The notes under the pieces are model-generated. The model was not told where the DNA came from. It made no database searches and saw nothing but the letters and a program-made list of their open reading frames with translations. A stretch of DNA of 64,000 bases from Conchocele bisecta (taxonomy: Eukaryota; Mollusca; Bivalvia; Lucinida; Thyasiridae): positions 19,395,505-19,459,504 of the forward strand of contig CM055274.1 of the NCBI GenBank assembly GCA_029237695.1, in the 5' to 3' direction. The stretch's first letter is position 1, and each line of letters starts with the position of its first letter. Shown piece by piece: positions 54,781 through 64,000 of this stretch. The position numbers were made by a program, and so were the translations under genes.

Positions 54781-57318
54781 TTAAAAACTTTCAAAGTCGG
54801 TGTTGTTTGTCTTAACCTCCTTCGCAGACGTTCCTTGTGTTCCGGTGCATCTGCGACCGATGTAACAGCGAACTCTTCTTCTCGAGCAAGGGCATATTTT
54901 ACTTGTACAACCAGTCTTGCAATTGCATGACAGAGACTGTGACATTAATTCAGGCCAATGATTGGAGGTTGAATATACAGAGCCGGGTGATTTTCCAGCA
55001 TCGTCGTCACACCAGCCGAAGTTGTTGAAGGGTGGCAAAGTCGGTTATGCCAGGTGGGCACGTTTGTCAATCAAGTGCAGACTGTTTTACATGCTGGCTG
55101 AATGCATCATTCGTCGGTGGGAGTACCTTGAGAAGGACAGCTGATTTCTGATTAAGGAACTTGTGTGCTCGTAAGCTTGCAATATCAGCAAAGTCATCGT
55201 ACTTCTTGTACATTGATCAACAACTGTGTTGCCTCTTTGGTGATCTCTGAACAGATATCGTTGTCATGTTCGCCGAAGAGCCCCATGGCAGGTGTCTCAA
55301 CCGTCAACATTGCATCAAACCATGCCCTCTTCCCAGTGCAATATGGGTAGCTGGCGATGTCTGCGACTGTGAATGAGGACAAATGGCAGTCTGTCACACA
55401 CAGAAGGCCAGGGCACTGATGCAATATGTCATGGATTGGTAGATATGTGTTAAAATCAGTGCCCACAATTCCTTCAAGTTCTCCAGTCTATATGTTTGCA
55501 TAGTAAATGCAAAGTACCACGACGTCTACCAATGCAGCAGGTTAAAACAGGATCGAACTCGTTTGCCCGGCCTTACATGACCTTAGCTGTTGATAGGCCG
55601 TTAAACACCAATAAACAAACAAACAAACCACGACGTCTGTGTCGTTGACATGCACGATTACCCTCTCGGCACCATCTTCAGCGGCTTACACTGTGTGCAG
55701 AATAATTCGTGTATCTGCTTCCTCTTATATGGATTCAAGCTGAGGAACAGGGGACACCTGTTCATGTGTAACTAATATGGTTTTCGTCTCTTTGAATCCT
55801 CCACTGAGGTACAGGTTTATATATGTCCGTGTTAGTGGGCTTGCTGACCAATCATCACTCAAGTAATTGAGAAGTGCAGCTTTGTTTTCATCAAGTGCGA
55901 AAAACTCACTGGCGTCAGGGGCGAGATAGTGCTTGCACACCTCGTATGCCTTGGTTTTATGGGTATCTCTCTCGTTTCTCACACGTTGTTGGTTTGAGAC
56001 TGACTGATCGATACCTGTCACAACATAAGTGGATACTTTTGATCCGAGTTGGTGCGTCATTGAGCAGCTTCTCAAGATATCGATCGCCAATCGTGCCAAA
56101 CGTTTCACCTTTCTTGAATGATCATGTGTTCTCAGAATGCATGGCATCAACAATGAGGGTTGTGATCAGTTCTCCATCGGGAAGACTGGATACGGGGTCC
56201 ACTTTCGTTTCTTTCAATATCACCTTTACTAGACTTGACTTTGTACCCTGTGTCGTCTACTCTTCCTGAAATAATGATGGTGACACTTTGCTACATTCAT
56301 AATGTCCAACAGTGTTCACAACATCAACTTCTAGTCCGGATGCAATTAGCTGTGTCATTCTCAACATTATCTCTATGTCATCGTCCTGAATTTTACTTTG
56401 GGTCTTTGTCGACTTCTTGGACTGTTTGTGCTGAGTGTAGAATGTGTTTAGCTTCACAATAGTTTTGTCATTTCCAGTGATTACATTGCTTAAGGCACAA
56501 CGGCCAACCACTCTGCGATTCGTCATGTCTGATTGCACAACGGGCTGAGCATGTTCTCCTGTGATGATGTTAAAGAGATGGTCGCTATCTGACATAAATG
56601 GATTTTCATCTACAGCCTCGATCATCGTTAACACTTGTTCTCTACTGCGAATAATCCGAGTATCACCGGGTTCATGATGGGTACCATCTGCTATATGCGT
56701 GTCAGCGTCAATCATCTGCTTCAACTGGGATGAAACAACAGCTGTGTGATGTTTCGTATATGCCCATTTGTTTCGGGCAGATTGATTTGTTGTGATTCCA
56801 GCTAGACCACCCCGCTCCTTTGCATGTGTGTTATATGTTTGTTCTAGAAGCATGTCGGGCGAGACAGTATTGTGAAACCCATCAGCTGGCCTGCCAACAA
56901 ATACCCCAGCCATCAACATATCATGCACATCTGGAGCAACAAAAGGCATGTCCTTCATTTCTTTAATATACAGAGGCAAATACTGCAGAGCGTACTTGTG
57001 GTGACAGCAGCGTCCATATATGGTAACATGTCTGCCGTTAGCTTCAGGCTTCCAAACCAAATTCCTTCGCGCTGGAAGTACAGAATTTAATGAAGAATAT
57101 CTGTCATTTCCAGGAAGGTCAACCAGAACAAAGCTGTGGGATGAGTTTTCAATGACTGATTGAACTGAGCAAGAGACATGCGCGTAGATCGGTCAGCTCC
57201 TGGTCAATTTCACGGATCAGTTGAATTTGTTCATCCGCTGCGATGTCATTGTCGACAATGGCGTCATTGACCCTAGTCATATGAGTGTTGCAAACGTATA
57301 ATACGAGGTCGTGTCCAA
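54781..57318 (-). pseudogene. CXC-motif protein of invertebrate mobile-element type, broken
   Basis: Minus-strand pieces appear in consistent order. VGHDLVLYVCNTHMTRVNDA (from 57318) breaks near 57165. A 267-codon open stretch (57060-56257) then has DMLLEQTYNTHAKERGGLAG. After frame changes near 56250 and 56125 comes RNERDTHKTKAYEV with DASEFFALDENKAALLNYLS (to 55725). Past a SINE insertion, ADIASYPYCTGKRAWFDAML follows (55466-55194). Last is the Cys cluster CNCKTGCTSKICPCSRRRVR (near 54925-54870). I recognise this order from large uncharacterised invertebrate proteins annotated with a tesmin/TSO1-like CXC domain, often multi-copy; their biochemical role is not established. Confidence 0.6.
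55528..55626 (+). mobile_element. 5'-truncated SINE with a 12-bp target duplication
   Basis: ACCACGACGTCT at 55516-55527 is repeated at 55627-55638. The 99-bp insert has AATGCAGCAGGTTAAAACAG, GCCTTACATGACCTTAGCTG, GTTAAACACC and an AAAC tail. It lies within the CXC-motif pseudogene, showing that gene's sequence predates this retroposition. Confidence 0.85.
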
Positions 57319-57567
57319 CCAAAGTTAGAAGCCTTGTTCATATATATAGAGTTATACCGATGAAAGCCGAAACACGCCGAATGCCTGTGGGGAAAACTGT
57401 GTAAACTCAATATCACTATGCTATACTGTATTATTTACACCTAACATAGAAATATTAAATTCGCAAATGTAGCGCGAAACGCACAAACTAATATTGCTAT
57501 GCTAGAAGGCGTATGCCATCTAACAGATATATTAATTTTGCATTGTATAACCGGATGAATATTTGTA

Positions 57568-57892
57568 TGCCACCGGGTTTCAAAGAAACGGGTGGCATAT
57601 AGTGTTTGGACCGTCCGTCTGTCCGTCCATCCGTCACACTTTTCGGTTAACCACTTTGTCACAGTTTCTCAAATTTCGGTTAACCACTTTGTCACAGTTT
57701 CTCAAATATGCTGCAGGTGGCATCCGCGTTCGGCAGACGCATTTTTATGCCACCGGGTTTCGAAGAAACGGGTGGCATATAGTTTTTGGTCCGTCCGTCC
57801 CCCGTCCGTCCGTCCGTCCGTCACCCTTTTCGGTTAACCACTTTGTCACAGGCATCCGCGTTCGACAGACGCATTTCTTGTTTTTTCTGTTT
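57568..57892 (+). mobile_element. Two tandem HINE-like family F copies
   Basis: The first (57568-57743) runs from TATGCCACCGGGTTTCAAAG to GTTCGGCAGACGCATTTTTA, where the second begins (TATGCCACCGGGTTTCGAAG). The second ends CGTTCGACAGACGCATTTCT / TGTTT near 57892. The (GTCC)n tract and TTTCGGTTAACCACTTTGTC are present in both. Confidence 0.75.
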
Positions 57893-58450
57893 GTTTCTTG
57901 TTTTTTTTCTGAGCTTCCAAGCTTCCAAACTACCCGACACTATAGGTGTAAACCTTTAATATTACTTTGCCATATTTACATGCAGCATAGCAATATCTGA
58001 CAACCAATTATATCATTGAGCCATAAATTCAAAAGTATCTCGACTTTTTGCATTGAGCCTCCAAAGATTTTATATTTTTTTACAAATCTGAATTTCTACA
58101 ACTCCGGCTTTGTTGAAAATACCCCGCTTTCCTATTTCAAAGCAATAGTTGGCCGGTGCACGTGTTAATTTATATCGCGTCAAACAATACAGGTGCGGAT
58201 ACAGCAGGGGGGGCGGACCCCTCCCCCCCCCCCGCAGGGTCCGCCCCTCCCCCCCCCCCCCCCCGCAAGTTGGATGACTTTTTTCGTGGCCTAGGTGTCA
58301 GGAAATCGCATCTACGGCGATCTGGCATTTAAAAATTTCATGGGGAAGGACCAGACGCCCCCCCCCCCCCCACACTTTACGATTTCGCGCTCACGGAGGT
58401 CAACTGCAGATTTTATCACCACAATATCAAGGCATCAGCTAGTCCAATAA

Positions 58451-58905
58451 TATTAGACCTCAGGTTTTGCTAGCTTAGAAGATCTCAGCTCTACGGATGT
58501 GTTTTACTATTTCATCTGTCTTTTATATTGTCTGTATCCGTGAGAGCTGATACCTTTATAGAGTAAAATTTAGTCACAATAACAGCCCAGCTTGTCCCGG
58601 CATTTTGCTACACAGTCTGACCAGTGAGAAGTTTAATACTTCAAGTCCTGTTAAAAAACATTCATAGACCAATAATACACATGTAGGTATACATAGTTTG
58701 ACATTGGTTATCCTTTTATTCCCATTTGTGTAGCAAAACACCAGGACAAATTGGGCTGTTATTGTGACTAAATTTTACACCATAAGGGTCTCAGCTCTCA
58801 CGGATACGGAACATATAAGAGACAGATGAAATAGTAAAACACATCCGTAGAGCTGAGATTTTGTAAGCTATGGTTTTGCTATCTGATCGACCCGAGGTCT
58901 AATTT
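58451..58905. mobile_element. Foldback element with arms of about 150 bp
   Basis: The left arm from ATTAGACCTCAGGTTTTGCT, including CTCAGCTCTACGGATGTGTT, pairs with the right arm ending GAGGTCTAAT. GTCACAATAACAGCCCA near 58573 is matched inversely near 58755. The central unpaired part is about 120 bp. Arm identity is high but imperfect. It is a non-coding foldback or MITE. Confidence 0.7.
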
Positions 58906-59077
58906 TATCTTGCCAGATTCCCATTCGCAAGTTCCGACCGATTTCGTGTCGCGTCAATTACAGTCACAACACGCCGTAGTACATTATTAGGTTTGAGGCG
59001 GCTTTCAGCTGCGCCGAAAACCTATTGTATTCGTTGGTTTATTTTTTTTTATTTTTTTTTTTCAGCCGTTCAGTCTA

Positions 59078-59642
59078 CAGCCCAAACCGCTGGTCGGATC
59101 GACTTCAAATTTTGCATGCCGATTCGGATCAAGTGTGAGCAGAGACTCAGAGATTTTCAGAAATATCTTAATGCCACTTTCCACGAAACCGGAAGTGACG
59201 TCATACTTTCTATACCTTTCTATAACTTCCTTATTTTCCAACCGATTTCAAAAATTCTTTTTGAATTGGAAAGATGACAAAATTCTCTATCTCGACCTCG
59301 CTGACAGTTCTAGGCTATCTGGTCAAATAAGAGAGTTATAGGCATTTGAAGTTTAAAAATGTACATACTTTTCGGCAAAATCGTTGAAAAGTATGTACAT
59401 TTTTCAAATTCAAATGCATATAAATCTTTTATTTGAGCAGATAGCCGAAAACTGTCAGCGAGTCTGAGATAGAGAATTCTTGAAATCGGTTGGAAAATAA
59501 GGAAGTTATAGGAAGTATGACGTCACTTCCGTTTTCGTGGAAAGTAGCATTAAAAGATATCTGAAAATCTCTGAGTCTCTGCTCACACTTGATCCGAATC
59601 GGTATGCAAAATTTGAAGTCGATCCGACCAGCGGTTTGGTGT
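59078..59642. repeat. Large inverted repeat, arms of about 260-290 bp
   Basis: The left arm begins CAAACCGCTGGTCGGATCGA and includes GGAAGTGACGTCATACTTTC. The right arm is its complement, ending GATCCGACCAGCGGTTTGG near 59638. The spacer contains GTACATACTTTTCGGCAAAA. A third arm copy in right-arm orientation is at about 60110-60415, and a more diverged one at 61350-61650. Confidence 0.75.
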
Positions 59643-60447
59643 AGATGGAGGGAGCCCGTATGTCAGCGGATGATTATTTTTCGATAGTTATCGCCCTTAA
59701 ATGGCAGTTTACGCCATTTGTAAATACTCCTAATAAAACGGAAATATGCAATATTCCGCCAGTGAAGTTTTCGTTTGTTTTTCCCACCATAGGCCGGGCA
59801 CAAAGCGGGAAAGTTTTAGCTAAAGGACTGAAATATCGACCGCAGCAAGAAATTTTGAAATCTATTGATAAATAACGAAGCTGACGTCACATCCGTTTGC
59901 TCTATTTTGAAAACTTGAAAAAAAGACGTTCATCTTTGACATCCAATAGAACCGGAAGTAGTCAAGATAGAGCTCTGAAAATTATCATCTTTTATGCGCC
60001 TGACACTCCCCTATCACACTGGCAAGAAGTTATGTTGCTGACATTACTGTACAAATTGGAAAACGTTTGTAAAGACCACCCGTTATCAGCCGAAATTCGG
60101 CAAAAATTCGGCAAAATCGTTGAAAAGTATGTACCTTTTTCAACTTCAAATGCCTATAGCTCTCTTATTTGACCAGATAGCCTAGAACTGTCAGCGAGGC
60201 CGAGATAGAGAATGTTGTCAGCTTTCCAATTCAAAATTTTTGAAATCGGTTGGAAAATAAGGAAGTTATAGAAAGTTATATAAAATATGACGTCACTTCC
60301 GGTTTCGTGGAAAGTGGCATTAAGATATTTCTGAAAATCTCTGAGTCTCTGCTCACACTTGATCCGAATCGGCATGCAAAATTTGAAGTCGATCCGACCA
60401 GCGGTTTGGGCTGTAGACTGAACGGCTGAATAAAAACAAAAACAAAA

Positions 60448-60740
60448 CTAGAGCAGCTGAAGCTGCATCAACGGTTTGAGGCTTGATGTACTGACAAACG
60501 TACACTGGCAAAGTGATTAGAAGACATTGCCAATGACGAAAACATATGAAACTCAAAAAAAATTGATGCAATTCCAATGAAATTGAAAAAATAAAGTTTT
60601 GTATTTTCAGAATCGCTTGACTATCCTAGGCATTTTTCATTATATAACGTTCTACGAAATGTGTACCGTTAACCCCCTAGTCTGACATTGAAGTTGAGAC
60701 GATTCTAAAGCACTCACAGCATGTCAGTTCGTATATAAAA
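60448..60740. repeat. 293-bp repeat block, copy 1
   Basis: It runs from CTAGAGCAGCTGAAGCTGCA to GTCAGTTCGTATATAAAA. It matches 61689-61981 with the same length and only one difference that I can see (CTAGG versus CTAAG near 60627). It contains TTGTATTTTCAGAATCGCTT and no ORF above 90 codons. GCAGCTTCAGCTGC at the left edge is a short hairpin. Confidence 0.85.
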
Positions 60741-61688
60741 CCAGTGTCTGATACAGCCCACCACCATACCTGTCTGGCCTCCACCTCGAAGTTTGTCAGC
60801 TGTACACACTGTTCTAGGCGGCTAAGTTTATATGCTCGTTCTCAAACTTCAAATGCATGTAGCTCGCGCATTTGAGCAGATAGCTGAAAACTACCAGCGA
60901 ACTGGAGATAGAGAATTTTATTGGCTTTTTAATGCAAATAAAATATTTGAAATCGGTTGAATAATAAGGAAGTTATGACCATTTCAATTTTTTTAAAAAC
61001 TTCAAATGCCTACAACTCTCTCATTTGGGCAGATAGCCAAAAACTACCAGCGAAACGGAGATAGAGAATTTTGTTGGCTTTTTAATGCAAAAAAAATATT
61101 TGAAATCGGTTAGATAATAAAAAAGTTATGACCATTTTATTTCAAATTTGAAAAATTGAAAAAAAAACGTCCAAGTTTGAAAGACAATAGAATCAGAACT
61201 ATTCAAGCCATTGCTCTGAAAAATATCATCTTCTGTGCGGATGAATGTCCCGCGTGACGCTGTCAAAAAATTATGTTGCTGAGATTACTGTACAAATTGG
61301 AAACTGTTTTCAAAGACCACCCGTTAAAATAAAATAAAAATCTGAAATTGTTGATTTTTTTTCATTTTTCTCAATTTCACATGTCTATAGCTCTCTCATT
61401 TGAGCAGATAGCCAAACATTGTCAGCGAAGCGAAGATAGAGAATTCTCGCAGCTTTACAATTCAAAAATAATTTTTGAAATCGGTTGGAAAATAAGGAAG
61501 TTATAGGGAATTATATGATATATGACGTCACTTCCGGTTTCGTAGAAAGTGACGTCATGAGAATTCTGAAAATTGCGTTATTCTCGTCTCACTGTTGATG
61601 CGAATCGGTATACAAAATTTGAAGTCGATCCGACCAGCGGTTTGGGCTGTAGTCTCAACGGCTGAATAAAAAGAAAAAAAAGAAAAAA

Positions 61689-61981
61689 CTAGAGCAGCTG
61701 AAGCTGCATCAACGGTTTGAGGCTTGATGTACTGACAAACGTACACTGGCAAAGTGATTAGAAGACATTGCCAATGACGAAAACATATGAAACTCAAAAA
61801 AAATTGATGCAATTCCAATGAAATTGAAAAAATAAAGTTTTGTATTTTCAGAATCGCTTGACTATCCTAAGCATTTTTCATTATATAACGTTCTACGAAA
61901 TGTGTACCGTTAACCCCCTAGTCTGACATTGAAGTTGAGACGATTCTAAAGCACTCACAGCATGTCAGTTCGTATATAAAA
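61689..61981. repeat. 293-bp repeat block, copy 2
   Basis: It is near identical to 60448-60740, including the left flank GACCAGCGGTTTGGGCTGTA. Its right boundary (61981/61982) coincides with the point where the candidate minus-strand exon loses its reading sense. Confidence 0.85.
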
Positions 61982-61982
61982 T

Positions 61983-62161
61983 GAAAATTGTTTAAGTTCG
62001 AGTCCAAATCTAAATCTCCACGTAACTCGTTCCATTTGGTGATTTGGTCGCCAATATTAACCACTATATCTCTCTCTCTGTACTGCCTGTCCCTCAGACA
62101 TTTCGCCTTTTTTTTTGGCCGACGCCGTTTCATACAATTTCCGTCCTGGACGTTTCGACAT
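61983..62161 (-). CDS. Candidate first coding exon, unrecognised protein, possibly broken
   Basis: From the ATG at 62161 the minus strand reads MSKRPGRKLYETASAKKKGE, then EMSEGQAVQRE. At a GAGAGAGA tract (near 62070) the plausible reading changes frame to RDIVVNIGDQITKWNELRGD and LDLDSN, ending at the edge of the 293-bp repeat. The basic start followed by an amphipathic VNIGDQITKWNEL segment looks protein-like, and a CpG-rich promoter-like region precedes it. I do not recognise the family. No donor site is clear before the repeat. Confidence 0.3.
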
Positions 62162-62199
62162 GTTGATATTCTTGTTTACATATTGGGAAGCCGACTGGC

Positions 62200-62300
62200 G
62201 CGCGTAGTATACTGCGCATGCGCACCGCAAGCCGTGATGTGAAAGTCGTCGTCCACGCACATTATCAAAATAGACTGTTACCGCCGCGCGTCGCTAACAG
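62200..62300 (-). promoter_or_regulatory. CpG-rich putative promoter with NRF1-type palindrome
   Basis: TGCGCATGCGCA at 62213-62224 is the canonical NRF1-type palindrome. It is set in CpG-rich sequence (TGGCGCGCGTAG; CCGCCGCGCGTCGC) that contrasts with the AT-rich surroundings. It lies about 52-63 bp upstream of the ATG at 62161 on the minus strand. The assignment rests on motif and composition only. Confidence 0.4.
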
Positions 62301-63484
62301 TAAATTGATAATTAATAAATGAAAAGTCATGCAGAGCATGATGTTATTAGCCGATCAAATCAGGGTAAAGTGCATCGAACATATGTAGGTGTCTCTGGTA
62401 ACATTGTCAATGGTAAACTATTTTCGACCACAGTTTTGTACCCAGCGTTGACATTTTTCTCGATTTTGTGCAGGTTTTGGAAACCCGTTCCCAAATCCAT
62501 CCAATAGCAGCAATGCCATAGCAGCAATGTTTTGTTGTCACCATTATGTTGCGAAATATTCCAGCGTAACACCTGTACTGTATGCTCTATTTATCTACAA
62601 ATTACACTCCGCAATACACAAAGTTGTAGTCACTGTGTGTGTGTTTGTCGGAATTCTGTGGCAGCATGCGAGTGGGCGGAGCTACCAGGGCTATATATAT
62701 CTAGCGGTTACAGTGTCATCTAAAAATAGACGCAAGCTCCTGCGTATTCAGGCACATGCCCAGATTGGCCTAATGTGCCCCATCCGTGATTTTTTGCGCG
62801 ATGTCGGGCGCAAGACAATCAATAATTTGCGGCATTGACAATAATTAAGGGGGATTGCCGCAATCGCGCGTGCTGGATGCATCCCTGCCATCCCTGCATG
62901 ATACGTAAACAAATCAAAGTTCGCTATGAAGGGCAATTCTTCGTTTTGATTGGTGGAAAATTTTGTGAATATTAACTAGCGTCAAATGACGCGCATACGC
63001 GATCCAATGGGATAAACCCGAGATGCTGGGATAAACCCGAAAATGCTGGGGTTACTAGTAAGGAGATTTTGAGCAGAGGTCGATTATAAATTAGCCAAAT
63101 AAACACATTTTACGCGATTATACGTGGCTGAAACTTGTTCTGTTTAATAAATAAAAGCTTTAAATTTAAATTAGCCCAATAATCGGCGTATGTTGGCGTA
63201 TATGGCCATTAGAGCCAACTATGGACTTCAACAACAATAACTTCCGGGTTAAATCTCTTCAGGCGTTCAGCTCATTAAGTATTCAAAATTGTGTTATTTG
63301 GCTATAAGTAAAGTTTTAAACGGAGATAATTGCCAAAAATGCAAACTTTATCGGTTGGTGCAATTTGGAAGTGATACAGAAAAATTCGCGTTCGTAGATT
63401 ACCGAATGGCGGAGAAAAGGGTTGCTACAAACTTTTTCAGAATTCGATGGATAACCAACATATTAGCCGATCTATAAATAGATC
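62301..63484. other. Unannotated unique-looking DNA
   Basis: No family or element ends are recognised. Short ORFs on both strands lack recognisable domains. GATGCTGGGATAAACCCGA is repeated once (63019-63055). CTATATATATCTAGCGG at 62691 is TATA-like after a GC-rich stretch. TTAGCCGATCTATAAATAGATCGGCTAA at 63463 is a short palindrome. Confidence 0.4.
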
Positions 63485-63609
63485 GGCTAATAATGATTAT
63501 ATTTGTATAGGCACTCGTAATGTTTAGAACTGGTGGAATAGTGACATAATTATACACTTATTTAATTCCTATAAAGAACATTTTGTGCCTACTGCGTGGG
63601 CATGTACCT
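63485..63609. mobile_element. TTAA MITE, right-end fragment
   Basis: ATAATGATTATATTTGTATA through TACTGCGTGGGCATGTACCT matches the right part of 45031-45530 and ends at TTAA (63610-63613). The left part is absent. Confidence 0.7.
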
Positions 63610-63794
63610 TTAACAAACGCTGGTCAGTGGTCGCATAGAGTTAACACGCGAAGTGTGCCATCCAACTCTAGACAGTGACCTCATGAACTTAACACGTTGC
63701 TAAGATCAAAGGATTTAGCCGCAGCCACAGGCATTCGGCCTGTTTCGGCTTTCATCGGTATAATTATCATGATTATGTTGAACAACAAAGAAAA

Positions 63795-64000
63795 CTAGAG
63801 CAGCTGAAGCTGCATCAACGGTTTGAGGCTTGATGTACTGACAAACGTACACTGGCAAAGTGATTAGAAGACATTGCCAATGACGAAAACATATGAAACT
63901 CAAAAAAAATTGATGCAATTCCAATAAAGAAATTGAAAAAATAAAGTTTTGTATTTTCAGAATCGCTTGACTATTCTAAGCATTTTTCATTATATAACGT
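63795..64000. repeat. 293-bp repeat block, copy 3, cut by the window end
   Basis: It begins CTAGAGCAGCTGAAGCTGCA like the copies at 60448 and 61689. It has a 3-base insertion (CCAATAAAGAAATTG) and CTATTCTAAGC, so it is slightly more diverged. It continues past the window. Confidence 0.8.

Overview
The window looks like bivalve mollusc genomic DNA. The basis is an intron-rich HSPA12-type gene of the kind expanded in bivalves, many short elements with pearl/BIV160-like tandem cores, molluscan tRNA-derived SINE tails, and an AT-rich repeat-saturated background. No operons, ribosome binding sites or CRISPR arrays are expected or seen. One 500-N scaffold gap (4485-4984) interrupts the left part.

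Genes are small islands. (1) Three phase-compatible plus-strand exons (1100-1334, 3045-3172, 3596-3797) encode a coiled coil followed by what I read as the start of a mitochondria-eating-protein (MIEAP)-like domain; both ends are missing. (2) Five phase-compatible exons (10571-10783, 12680-12898, 20621-20786, 24583-24756, 26524-27418) encode most of an HSPA12-like HSP70-family ATPase. Its first ATPase exon is missing, possibly in the gap, and the last exon has two +1 frameshifts. (3) A decayed DIRS-like tyrosine-recombinase retrotransposon (4985 to about 10490) lies between them. It has lost its RT core and carries a hAT MITE with an 8-bp target duplication. (4) A minus-strand pseudogene of a CXC-motif protein family typical of invertebrate mobile elements occupies 54781-57318. 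(5) A CpG-rich segment with an NRF1-type palindrome precedes a short minus-strand candidate first exon (61983-62161).

Almost everything else is mobile DNA. At least ten sequence families (A-I, K, L below) share one architecture. Each has a 5' hairpin whose outer arm is complementary to the 3' subterminal region, then a GTCC- or GTCG-type microsatellite, then tandem cores of about 150-180 bp, then a 3' hairpin and a terminal CTTGTT or CTAGTT. They insert between T residues without target duplication. This fits non-autonomous Helentrons (HINE/pearl-like). No Rep/helicase ORF was seen.

The elements are nested up to five deep. Several insertions can be dated and delimited because an uninterrupted paralogous copy lies elsewhere in the window: the TTAA MITE at 45031-45530 gives the empty site for two insertions in its copy at 28046-33140, and 16085-16125 gives the empty site for the E element at 35421-37252. 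Two elements are chimeras with the 5' end of one family and the 3' end of another. The repeats lie very close to the host exons, and a 36-bp minisatellite runs into a 3' splice site of the HSPA12-like gene.
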